This document shows, in pieces, positions 37,352 to 44,788 of a stretch of DNA of 64,000 bases. Made by a program: the position numbers and the translations under genes. Under the pieces are notes generated by a model, which did not search any database, had not been told where the DNA came from, and saw nothing but the letters and a program-made list of their open reading frames with translations. Numbering within the stretch: position 1 is the stretch's first letter; every line of letters starts with the position of its first letter. The stretch covers positions 9,741,311-9,805,310 of the forward strand of contig NZ_CP107928.1 of NCBI RefSeq assembly GCF_036030735.1, given 5' to 3'. The stretch is from Streptomyces sp. NBC_00425 (GTDB lineage Bacteria; Actinomycetota; Actinomycetes; Streptomycetales; Streptomycetaceae).

Positions 37352-37400
37352 GACCCGCGGTTCTTAAACGCCGTCGGTGTGCGCAAATGGGTGGCAAGCT

Positions 37401-37433
37401 GGAGCCCGGGAGCTGGACATGCTTCCGGGCTCC
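37401..37433. terminator. Hairpin downstream of the tRNA-like loci
   Basis: GGAGCCCGG (37401-37409) and CCGGGCTCC (37425-37433) form a nine-bp perfect stem with a 15-base loop, about 50 bases after the second tRNA-like 5' half. A plausible end for a tRNA-like transcript. Confidence 0.5.
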
Positions 37434-37556
37434 GTCACGTTCCGGCCCGCGGCTTGTGCTGTGCGACGCGAGGGAGTCGTCCTCTTCGCGGAGCCACCGG
37501 TCGGGCGACGGCGGCTGAGGGCCGGGGCCGGTGGAGAGTGCGCGGCAGCACCCGGG

Positions 37557-38495
37557 TCAGCCTCCGAGCCGGTGCGCAAGATGGAGCAGATCTTCCAGGT
37601 GCAGCACCCGTCCGTCGAATCCGGGGAGGGGAACGTGCAGCGGCCGGGTCCAGCGGTCGGGGACGGCGTCCAGCCCGTAGTACGCCCCCGCGAGGCCTCC
37701 GGTCACCGCGGCGACGGTGTCCGTGTCACCGCCGAGGTCGATCGCCGCGCGCATCGCGTCCTCGAAGCCGGAGGTGGTCCGCAGGGCCCAGACGGCGGAG
37801 CCCAGGCAGGGCCAGACGGCGCCGTTGAACTCGGTCGCCTGGTCGGGGTGCCAGTCGGCCGCGAGGACGGTGGCGTAGCGATCACGGTGGTCGGGGTGGA
37901 CGTGAGCCAGGATGTCCGGAAGCGCCGCGAGGGGGTCGCTGCCCTCGAACGCGACGCGAATGAGCTCGTGGAAGATCGCGGTGCCTTCCCAGGCCGCGCG
38001 GTCGCCGTGGGTGAGGGCGGCGATGCGCCGGGCCGCGTCCATGGTGGCTTCCCGGCCGGCGGCTGCGAAGTGGACCGCGGAGGTCGACGCCCGCATCAGG
38101 GAGCCGTTTCCGGCTGCTCTCCGGTTGACCTGGGAATGGATCGCGGCGGCGAGATCCCAGGGCATGCCGTTGGTCAGGACGTCTTCGGTCTGCAGGCCGA
38201 TGTCCTTGGGCTCTGATGCCGCCCACCGCTGGAAGCGGGCGAAGACGTCCGGCAGATCCAGACCGCCCCGCTCGAGCAGGGACTCCGCGACCAGGACGGC
38301 CATCTGCGTGTCGTCGGTCGCCTCGCCGGGATCCCAGCCGCCGCCTCCGCACATCTCGCCACCCGAGCCGGGGGAGGGGAACCGCGCGGAGAAGGCTCCC
38401 CGGGGGCCGAACTCGAAGGGGCCGCCCAGGGCGTCACCCACCGCTGAGCCGACGATCACGCCGGCGGCCCGCTGCATCCGCTGCATCCGCTGCAT
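37557..38495 (-). CDS. ADP-ribosylglycohydrolase (DraG-like)
   Basis: 312 residues. Metal-binding motifs GEATDDTQMAV near residue 60 and DLGGDTDTVAAVTGGLAGA near 245 define the ADP-ribosylglycohydrolase fold, which removes ADP-ribose from modified proteins or nucleic acids using two Mg ions. The N-terminus has three in-frame starts in a 9-bp repeat (MQRMQRMQR, 38495/38486/38477), so the exact start is uncertain. Upstream lies a 29-bp tandem duplication. It is convergent with the tRNA-like loci; a link to ADP-ribosylation of RNA would be speculation. Confidence 0.88.
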   Translation of the reverse strand: MQRMQRMQRAAGVIVGSAVGDALGGPFEFGPRGAFSARFPSPGSGGEMCGGGGWDPGEATDDTQMAVLVAESLLERGGLDLPDVFARFQRWAASEPKDIGLQTEDVLTNGMPWDLAAAIHSQVNRRAAGNGSLMRASTSAVHFAAAGREATMDAARRIAALTHGDRAAWEGTAIFHELIRVAFEGSDPLAALPDILAHVHPDHRDRYATVLAADWHPDQATEFNGAVWPCLGSAVWALRTTSGFEDAMRAAIDLGGDTDTVAAVTGGLAGAYYGLDAVPDRWTRPLHVPLPGFDGRVLHLEDLLHLAHRLGG

Positions 38496-38510
38496 CCGCG
38501 CAGGTTATCT

Positions 38511-38568
38511 GCGCCGCGCAGACGGCCGCGGCCCTATAGGCGCCGCGCAGACGGCCGCGGCCCTATGG
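38511..38568. repeat. 29-bp tandem duplication upstream of the DraG-like gene
   Basis: Two copies (38511-38539, 38540-38568) differ at one base and include a palindromic ACGGCCGCGGCCCTAT core. It may duplicate a promoter or operator element of the leftward gene. Confidence 0.75.
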
Positions 38569-38623
38569 TCCCGCGCCGTCGCGTCCGGCCGGACGATCTG
38601 AACGACCGACCGCATACCGGCAA

Positions 38624-39751
38624 TCAGGCGGCGACGAGCTCCTGCTCCCGCTCACGGTCCGGCGTCTTGACTGCGGGCTTCTTCTTGTTCGGCAGCGAGA
38701 GCCGGAAGACCTTGTGCCACGCGGAGAACACCTGCTTGGGCAGCGGCCCGGTGACGTACTCCAGCTCGTACTTCTCGAACAGCGCGCGCACCTTCACCGC
38801 GACCTCGGCGTACCGGTTGCTCGGCAGGTCCGGGAACAGGTGGTGCTCGATCTGGTGCGAGAGGTTGCCGGTCATGAAGTGCATGGCCTTGCTGCCGCTG
38901 ATGTTCGCCGAGCCCATCATCTGGCGCAGGTACCACTGGCCGCGCGTCTCGCCCCTGATCGACCGGCGCTCGAAGACCTGCACGCCCTCGGGGAAGTGCC
39001 CGCACATGATCACCGAGTGGGTCCAGACGTTGCGGACCAGGTTCGCGGTGAACGTGGCGGCGAGCGTGGGCAGGAACGACGGCCCCGACAGCAGCGGGTG
39101 GATCACGTAGTCCTTGAGGACCTGCCCCCGGATCTTGCGGCCCACGGCCCGGGCCCGCGCCCGGAACTCCGGGTTCCCCCGGCGGCGCTTGTGCAGGTTC
39201 TTGCCGAGCTCCAGGTCGTACGCGGCGATGCCGTACTCGAAGAAGCAGGCGTTGAGGAAGTTCCACAGCGGCTGGCCGAGGTGGAAGGGGTGCCACTTCT
39301 GGTCCTCGTCGACGCGCATGATGCCGTAGCCGAGGTCGTTGTCCTTGCCGATCACGTTGGTGTACGTGTGGTGCAGCTCGTTGTGCGAGTGCTTCCACTG
39401 CTCGGACGGCGAGACGTGATCCCACTCCCAGGTGGTGGAGTGGATCTTCGGGTCCCGCATCCAGTCCCACTGGCCGTGCAGGATGTTGTGGCCGATCTCC
39501 ATGTTGTCCATGATCTTCGCCACGGACAGCCCGGCGGTGCCGATCAGCCACGCCGGCGGGAAGAGCGAGAACAGCAGCACGCCCCGGCTGACCAGCTCGA
39601 GCTTGCGCTGCGCCGAGATGACCTTGCGGATGTAGGCGGCGTCCTTCTCGCCGCGGCCGGCGATCACCTCGTCGCGGATCGCGTCCAGCTCGCGGCCGAG
39701 CTCCTCGATCTGCTCCGCGCTCAGGTGGGCGGTGGGGTCGATGGCGGTCAA
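38624..39751 (-). CDS. Membrane fatty-acid desaturase (DesA3-like)
   Basis: 375 residues. Three histidine boxes: GHNILHGQWDW (HxxxH type), HNELHHTYTN (HxxHH) and HQIEHHLFPDLP (HxxHH), with hydrophobic stretches between them. Together with the upstream ferredoxin reductase it matches the Mycobacterium DesA3/Rv3230c pair that makes delta-9 unsaturated acyl-CoA. TTG 39751 is favoured because AGGAG lies within ten bases, inside the last codons of the reductase gene; spacing between the genes is seven bases. Acts in the membrane. Confidence 0.9.
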   Translation of the reverse strand: MTAIDPTAHLSAEQIEELGRELDAIRDEVIAGRGEKDAAYIRKVISAQRKLELVSRGVLLFSLFPPAWLIGTAGLSVAKIMDNMEIGHNILHGQWDWMRDPKIHSTTWEWDHVSPSEQWKHSHNELHHTYTNVIGKDNDLGYGIMRVDEDQKWHPFHLGQPLWNFLNACFFEYGIAAYDLELGKNLHKRRRGNPEFRARARAVGRKIRGQVLKDYVIHPLLSGPSFLPTLAATFTANLVRNVWTHSVIMCGHFPEGVQVFERRSIRGETRGQWYLRQMMGSANISGSKAMHFMTGNLSHQIEHHLFPDLPSNRYAEVAVKVRALFEKYELEYVTGPLPKQVFSAWHKVFRLSLPNKKKPAVKTPDREREQELVAA

Positions 39752-39758
39752 GGTGCTC

Positions 39759-40814
39759 CTACCGTTCGATGTCGCAGGGGCCCGCAGCGGCGGACACACA
39801 GGTCTGGATGAGGACGCCGGGCTCGGCCTCGGTGATCTCGCCGGTGCGCAGGTCGCGGACGGCGCCCGCCTTGAGCGGCGTGATGCAGCCGAAGCAGATG
39901 CCCATGCGGCACCCGGAGGGCATGAGCACGCCGGCCTCCTCGCCGACGTCCAGCAACGGCGTGGCGCCGTCCGCGTCGACCGTCTTGCCGGAGGCGCTGA
40001 ACGTGACCTCGCCGCCGTCGCCGGCGACGACGATGCTCGGGCGGAAGCGCTCGGTGTGCAGGCGCTTCTCGACGCCGTGCTCGCTCCAGTGCTGTTCGGC
40101 GGCGTCGAGCAGGCCCGCGGGCCCGCAGGCCCAGGTCTCGCGCTCGGCCCAGTCGGGCACGAGTTCGTCGAGACGGGCGATGTCGAGCACGCCGTCCGTG
40201 TCGGTGTGCACCTCGGTGAGACGCAGCTTCCCCTCCGCGGCCAGGCCGTGCAGCTCGTCGCGGAAGATCACGTCGTGCGGCCGTGGCGCGCAGTGGACCA
40301 TGACGACGTCGTCGAACCCGGTGTCGCGCAGCATGCCCATCACCGGCGTGATGCCGCTGCCGGCCGTCAGATAGAGCACCTTGGCCGGCTTGGCCTGCGG
40401 CAGCACGAAGTCACCGGTCGCCTGGTCGAGCTGGATCAGCGTGCCCGGTCTCGCCCTGCGGACCAGATGGTTGCTGACCTTGCCGTCCGGGATCGCCTTC
40501 ACGGTGATCGTGACGCGGCCGTCCTCACGGCTTGTCGGCGAGGTGATGGAGTAGGCACGCCACAGGCGCACCCCGTCGACGTCGACCCCGATCCGCACGT
40601 ACTGACCGGCCGTGTGGCCGCGCCAGCCCCGTCCCGGCCTGATCACGACAGTCGCGGCGTCACCCGTCTCGGGGTGCACCGCCTCGATGCGCCCACGCAG
40701 GTCAGCGCCCGCACGCAGCGGGCTGACCAGGTCGAGGTAGTCCGACGGCAGCAGCGGCGTCGTGACCATCTCCAGCAGTTTCCACGCCCTGCTGCGGAGC
40801 GCTGCACTCGTCAT
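39759..40814 (-). CDS. Ferredoxin/desaturase electron-transfer reductase (FAD, NAD(P)H, 2Fe-2S)
   Basis: 351 residues. FAD motif RAYSITSP near residue 90, nucleotide motif LTAGSGITPVMGML near 150, and a C-terminal plant-type 2Fe-2S domain with CRMGICFGC plus a later Cys (IQTC). It passes electrons from NAD(P)H through the iron-sulfur cluster to the desaturase encoded downstream. ATG 40814 is 86 bases from the divergent PucR-type regulator gene. Confidence 0.9.
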   Translation of the reverse strand: MTSAALRSRAWKLLEMVTTPLLPSDYLDLVSPLRAGADLRGRIEAVHPETGDAATVVIRPGRGWRGHTAGQYVRIGVDVDGVRLWRAYSITSPTSREDGRVTITVKAIPDGKVSNHLVRRARPGTLIQLDQATGDFVLPQAKPAKVLYLTAGSGITPVMGMLRDTGFDDVVMVHCAPRPHDVIFRDELHGLAAEGKLRLTEVHTDTDGVLDIARLDELVPDWAERETWACGPAGLLDAAEQHWSEHGVEKRLHTERFRPSIVVAGDGGEVTFSASGKTVDADGATPLLDVGEEAGVLMPSGCRMGICFGCITPLKAGAVRDLRTGEITEAEPGVLIQTCVSAAAGPCDIER

Positions 40815-40831
40815 GACTCCAGCTTGCTGCG

Positions 40832-40866
40832 CCGCAGGGCGTAAAGTCCTGACCGCAGGACGTAAA
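40832..40866. promoter_or_regulatory. Direct and inverted repeats in the divergent desaturase promoter
   Basis: CCGCAGGGCGTAAA (40832) and CCGCAGGACGTAAA (40853) are direct repeats 21 bp apart, two helical turns. GTCCTG-ACCG-CAGGAC (40846-40861) is a palindrome within them. Good candidate binding site for the divergent PucR-type regulator. Confidence 0.5.
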
Positions 40867-40900
40867 TCTGCTCGACAGAGTTGTTCGCAGGGAACAAAGC

Positions 40901-42040
40901 ATGAGTCATGTGATCCGCAGAGCCAGCGAGCTGGCCCTGGACGAGACGACGGTCACCGCACTGCGGGCCGCACTGAGGACCACCGCCGACGAGGTCGTCC
41001 AGGCGATCATCGACGAGGTCCCGCCCTACGCCAACGCCCTGTCGGGACACATGGGCGCCACCATCCGCCGGGCCGTGCGCACCGCCCTCGGGCACTACCT
41101 GGACCTCGCGAGCGGGAACGCCACAGGCGGCGACGCCGGTGACGCGGCCTACGAGCTGGGCCGCGGCGAGGTACGCGACGGCCGCTCGATGGACGCCCTG
41201 CTCAGCGCCTACCGCGTCGGCGCACGCGTGGCCTGGCGAGGCCTGGCGGCGGGCGCCGTACCCGCAGGGCTGCCCGCCGCCGAGGTCGCCAAGTTCGCCG
41301 AGCTGACCTTCGCCTACATCGACGAGCTCTCCGCCGCGAGCGCCGCGGGCCACGCCGACGAACTGGCCGCCCGGGGCAGGGCCCACGAGCGCCACCTGGA
41401 ACACCTGGCCCGCGACCTCCTCGCCGGCGCGAGCCCGGACATGCTGCTGGCCTCCGCCCAACGCGCCGGATGGCAGCCTCCGGTCTCGCTGACCGCGGTC
41501 CTGCTGCCCGCCGCCCAGGCCCGGCCCGCCTACCGCACGCTCGACCCGAGCACCCTCGTCCTCGACGACTCCCCGGACGCCACCGGCGTGCTCCTCGTCC
41601 CCGACGCCGACCGGTCACATCTCCTGCGGCAGCTGACCGACCGCGCGGCCGTGGTCGGCCCGGCCCGCCCGTGGATTCGCGCGTCGGCCTCGTACGCACG
41701 GGCCGCACGCGCGCGCTCCCTCTCCTGCGACATCCGCGACACCGAGGACCACCTGCCCGAGCTGGTGCTGAGCGCCGACGCGGACGCCTTCGCAGACCTG
41801 CGCGCCCGAGCCCTCGCACCGTTGCAGGCCCTGCCCGTCGCGACCGCACGGCGGCTGGAGGAGACGCTGCGGGCGTGGCTGCTGCACCAGGGCAGACGGG
41901 ACGAGGCGGCGGCGGCGCTGTTCGTCCATCCCCAGACCGTCCGGTACCGCATGTCCCAGCTGCGGGAGCTGTTTCCCGACCTCGCATCGCCCCACCGGGT
42001 CCTTGAACTGACACTGGCGGTCGGCCTGCGGACCGGCTGA
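40901..42040 (+). CDS. PucR-type (CdaR/HTH_30) transcriptional regulator
   Basis: 379 residues. An N-terminal sensor of about 170 residues (RsbT co-antagonist-like) and a C-terminal HTH_30 region (RRLEETLRAWLLHQGRRDEA then FVHPQTVRYRMSQLRELF). It is divergent from the desaturase-reductase operon and shares a repeat-rich 86-bp gap, so it probably controls membrane fatty-acid desaturation. The ligand is unknown. Confidence 0.88.
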   Translation: MSHVIRRASELALDETTVTALRAALRTTADEVVQAIIDEVPPYANALSGHMGATIRRAVRTALGHYLDLASGNATGGDAGDAAYELGRGEVRDGRSMDALLSAYRVGARVAWRGLAAGAVPAGLPAAEVAKFAELTFAYIDELSAASAAGHADELAARGRAHERHLEHLARDLLAGASPDMLLASAQRAGWQPPVSLTAVLLPAAQARPAYRTLDPSTLVLDDSPDATGVLLVPDADRSHLLRQLTDRAAVVGPARPWIRASASYARAARARSLSCDIRDTEDHLPELVLSADADAFADLRARALAPLQALPVATARRLEETLRAWLLHQGRRDEAAAALFVHPQTVRYRMSQLRELFPDLASPHRVLELTLAVGLRTG

Positions 42041-42055
42041 CGCACACCCCGACCG

Positions 42056-42103
42056 CCCACCACCGCATCCGCGACCGCGCCCACCACCGCATCCGCGACC
42101 GCG
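42056..42103. repeat. 24-bp perfect tandem duplication
   Basis: The unit beginning CCCACCACCGCATCCGCGAC is present twice in direct succession (42056-42079, 42080-42103) in a 289-bp non-coding gap. No gene is seen in the rest of the gap. Confidence 0.75.
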
Positions 42104-42329
42104 TCCGCGAGCGGTCCAGGAACCGGGCGGTGAGAACGGCCTTCGTGCCGGCGCGGAGGCGGACGCCGCCCTGCACGAACCCACCCACGGCCGTGCGGCG
42201 CGCTGCAGCCGGCTGACCGACGACGCGGCCAGGCCCGATCACCAGGGGCGGACGGCCGACCGGACCGGCGGGCACACCGCGCGAGGGATGATGAGCACGC
42301 AATGACGGAACACGAGGCCAGGAGCTTGC

Positions 42330-42668
42330 ATGGCGAAGCGGGTCCACCGACCCCGTGAGGACGCGGAGTTCGATTTCATCCTCCGGACGAGCGCAGTCCC
42401 GGTCCTCGCCTACTTCACCGGGACATGGCCCAAGGCCATCGAGCCCTGCCGGGAGATGGACCTCGTCGTCAGTGCCGTCGCCGACGACTGCACGGGCCGC
42501 CTGACGGCCGTCCGCACCGACATCACGCGCTGTCCGGCCGCAACCGAGCGGTACGGGATCACCGGAGCCCCCTCCTACGTCCTGCTGAAGGAGGGGGCGG
42601 CGGTGGCGCACGGCACAGGGCCCACGACCGTCGCCGAGCTGCGGAAGCTCCTGGAGGGCCACCTCTGA
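42330..42668 (+). CDS. Thioredoxin-fold protein with degenerate active site
   Basis: 112 residues. The fold is recognisable (PVLAYFTGTW at the end of strand one, ITGAPSYVLLKEGAAVA with the cis-Pro), but the usual WCGPC is replaced by WPKAIEPC, leaving one cysteine and no CxxC. It is therefore probably not a dithiol oxidoreductase; a binding or monothiol role is possible. CCAGGAGC lies five bases before the ATG. Confidence 0.75.
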   Translation: MAKRVHRPREDAEFDFILRTSAVPVLAYFTGTWPKAIEPCREMDLVVSAVADDCTGRLTAVRTDITRCPAATERYGITGAPSYVLLKEGAAVAHGTGPTTVAELRKLLEGHL

Positions 42669-43099
42669 GCGGCCGCTGCGGCACACGGCCACGACGCCGG
42701 CCCGGCATCCGCCGGCAGCAGCACGAGCCCCGCGGCCCGAACGCCAGGGAAGCCGTCCTGCCTGCCCTGCGCGTCTGCACGGTCTCCCACCGCACCCGCC
42801 ACGACCGCATCGCCGAAGCGCTGCAGATCATCACTGCCGGACCGAGCGCCACACCACCGCGTAGCGATCTGGGGCCCGCAGTCCCCGGCTCGCCGTGTAC
42901 GCGGGCGGTGCTGCTGCACTCCAGGCGGCGCTGGGGGACCTCCAGCTCCGCGACGCCGCCACATCGTGGTCGTGATCCCTTCCTTCAGGAGCGCTGCCAC
43001 GTTCCCCGCCCGGGGTCGGCCCAACTCCTGCCTGTAGCAGCCGCGTTGGGGCGCCCTCATTGGCTGACGGGTGATGCTCCGGGCGCGATACCGGCCTTC
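42669..43099. other. Intergenic region, no gene seen
   Basis: 431 bp. Open frames in both strands lack recognisable protein features. It may contain decayed coding sequence (fragments such as RIAEALQIITAG) that I cannot place. Confidence 0.35.
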
Positions 43100-43642
43100 A
43101 TGACCGCAGCGAACCAGCCGGCCACAGTCCACTTGAGGGCGTTCACCGAGGCCGACCTCGGCTTCCTCGACCGCCTCTGCACGGACCCCGATGCGCTCGG
43201 CGAGTTCGAGTGGCCCGGATTCGGTGATCCGAGGGCACGCCGCAAGCGGTGGGAGATCGACGGGCGCATCTCCGCCGAGTCTGCGGCGGTTGCGATCGTG
43301 CTGGCCGACGACACGGTTGTCGGCATCGCCGGCTGGAGGCCCCGCGGCTTCCCGTCGGGTGTCACCTACGAGATCGGCGTGGGGGTGCTGCCCGAGCATC
43401 GTGGACAGGGGGTGGGCACGGCGGCGCAGAAGCTGCTCGTGGATTACCTGTTCGGCCGCACGACTGCGAACAGAATCGAAGCCCTCACCAACGGCGGCAA
43501 CCTCGGAGAGCAGAAAGCCCTCGAACGCCTGGGGTTTTGCCGGGAAGGGGTCATGCGCGGCAGGTCCTTTCAACACGGCGCGTATGTCGATGTGCTCGTC
43601 TACGGTCTGCTCCGCACCGAGCATCGTCCCGGAACGCCATGA
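43100..43642 (+). CDS. GNAT-family N-acetyltransferase
   Basis: 180 residues. RimJ/RimL-like acetyltransferase: VHLRAFTEADLGFLDRLC at the N-terminus, GVGVLPEHRGQGVGTAAQKL as the acetyl-CoA pyrophosphate loop, and EALTNGGNLGEQKALERLGF towards the end. It transfers acetyl to an amine, protein N-terminus or antibiotic; substrate unknown. ATG 43100 begins the conserved part. Confidence 0.87.
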   Translation: MTAANQPATVHLRAFTEADLGFLDRLCTDPDALGEFEWPGFGDPRARRKRWEIDGRISAESAAVAIVLADDTVVGIAGWRPRGFPSGVTYEIGVGVLPEHRGQGVGTAAQKLLVDYLFGRTTANRIEALTNGGNLGEQKALERLGFCREGVMRGRSFQHGAYVDVLVYGLLRTEHRPGTP

Positions 43643-43763
43643 GCGCCCCCCAACCTGTTTCAAAAGCAGGCGGGAAAAGGCTCACCGTCTGCCGTGGTTG
43701 CCACGTCGGCCGAGCAGTGCTCAAGACCTGTAGAAACCGGCGGCACCGATCGAAGGGTGAAGC

Positions 43764-44519
43764 GTGACGTCTCAGCCTGCCCCGAACCTGGAGAGTCTCT
43801 ACCCCGAACTCGGCCAGGACGGAACGCTCCAGATCGCTCTGCAAGGGGCCGTCCAACAGGCCGGACATCGGATTGACGTACTCCCCGAACGAGCCCCGGG
43901 GTGGAGGCGAACAGGAGCCCGTGCGGAGGGTCGCGCGCGGACGACGGACGTTCACCTGGGTGTCCAGGAACGCTGCTTCGTCATGAGTTTCCGGGAACGC
44001 GGCGTCACGATGGCCAAGGGCGACACAACACGCTTGGACGAGGCTGCCACGGCCATCGGAGTCTGGCAGGCCGGCGCTGACCTGAAAGATCTGCGATCCG
44101 CATGCCCGTTCGTCCACTACGGGCCTTTGGCCGAAGCCCACGAGCGCGGCACCGCCGTCGAGACCATGTGGACGATCTACCGGCAGACCACGGCGACTCA
44201 CGTCGACCACGACCTTATCGAGGCTGCATACGCTGAGCCGCGGTTGCGAGCACTCTTCCCCTTTCACAGCCACAGGTCGCTGAACTTCAGCCGCTGCACC
44301 GGATTCCCCTACACCCACGATGTTCCGGTGATTACCTCCGTGGACGGGAAATACCGCGTCACCTGGTGGAAGACTCGCTCGCCGCACGGCCCGGCGGACA
44401 TCGGAGAGACTGAGAACCCTCATGACGCGGTCGCTCTGGTCCTCGTCCACCTTCCCGCCGGCTGCGGGCCGGCGGTCGCCGGCACTGCCGACGATCTCGA
44501 CACATCAGATTCCGCATAA
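43764..44519 (+). CDS. DUF6193-like protein of unknown function
   Basis: 251 residues. I believe this belongs to a Streptomyces family annotated as DUF6193, sometimes labelled natural-product biosynthesis; that is recollection and not a demonstrated function. Visible blocks are GVWQAGADLKDLRSACPFV, the preceding FVMSFRERGVTMAKG, and a C-terminal RVTWWKTRSPHGPAD. No signal or membrane segment. GTG 43764 with GAAGGG upstream. The coding sequence ends one base before an IS5 transposase fragment on the other strand. Confidence 0.7.
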   Translation: MTSQPAPNLESLYPELGQDGTLQIALQGAVQQAGHRIDVLPERAPGWRRTGARAEGRARTTDVHLGVQERCFVMSFRERGVTMAKGDTTRLDEAATAIGVWQAGADLKDLRSACPFVHYGPLAEAHERGTAVETMWTIYRQTTATHVDHDLIEAAYAEPRLRALFPFHSHRSLNFSRCTGFPYTHDVPVITSVDGKYRVTWWKTRSPHGPADIGETENPHDAVALVLVHLPAGCGPAVAGTADDLDTSDSA

Positions 44520-44540
44520 AGGGCGGGGAGTCCTGGACAG

Positions 44541-44708
44541 GGCTCGCCACGTGCAGCCGGTGTCGACGACGTAGTGGATCGCGTCGACGATCTCGCGGCG
44601 GGGGTGCTTTTCGGGCCGTCCCCCGGTGGGGGTCTCGCAGGCCGGGACGGGAAGCAGGGGGCTCGATGAGCGCGCATTCGTCGTCGAAGGCGCCGGAACG
44701 GATGGCAC
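44541..44708 (-). pseudogene. IS5-family transposase remnant, N-terminal part
   Basis: Contains LLPVPACETPTGG, EKHPRREIVDAIHYVVDTG and CTWRAL, closely similar to the intact transposase at 30385-31248. A frameshift precedes LLPVPAC, and the sequence departs from transposase after WRAL, so only the first ~55 codons remain. Confidence 0.75.
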
Positions 44709-44788
44709 GAGGCCGTGACGGCGCGTCCTGGTCGACCGGTGGGGGGAGACCGAATCGGTCTCCCCCACCGGCTTCTCGGGCTGACGGT

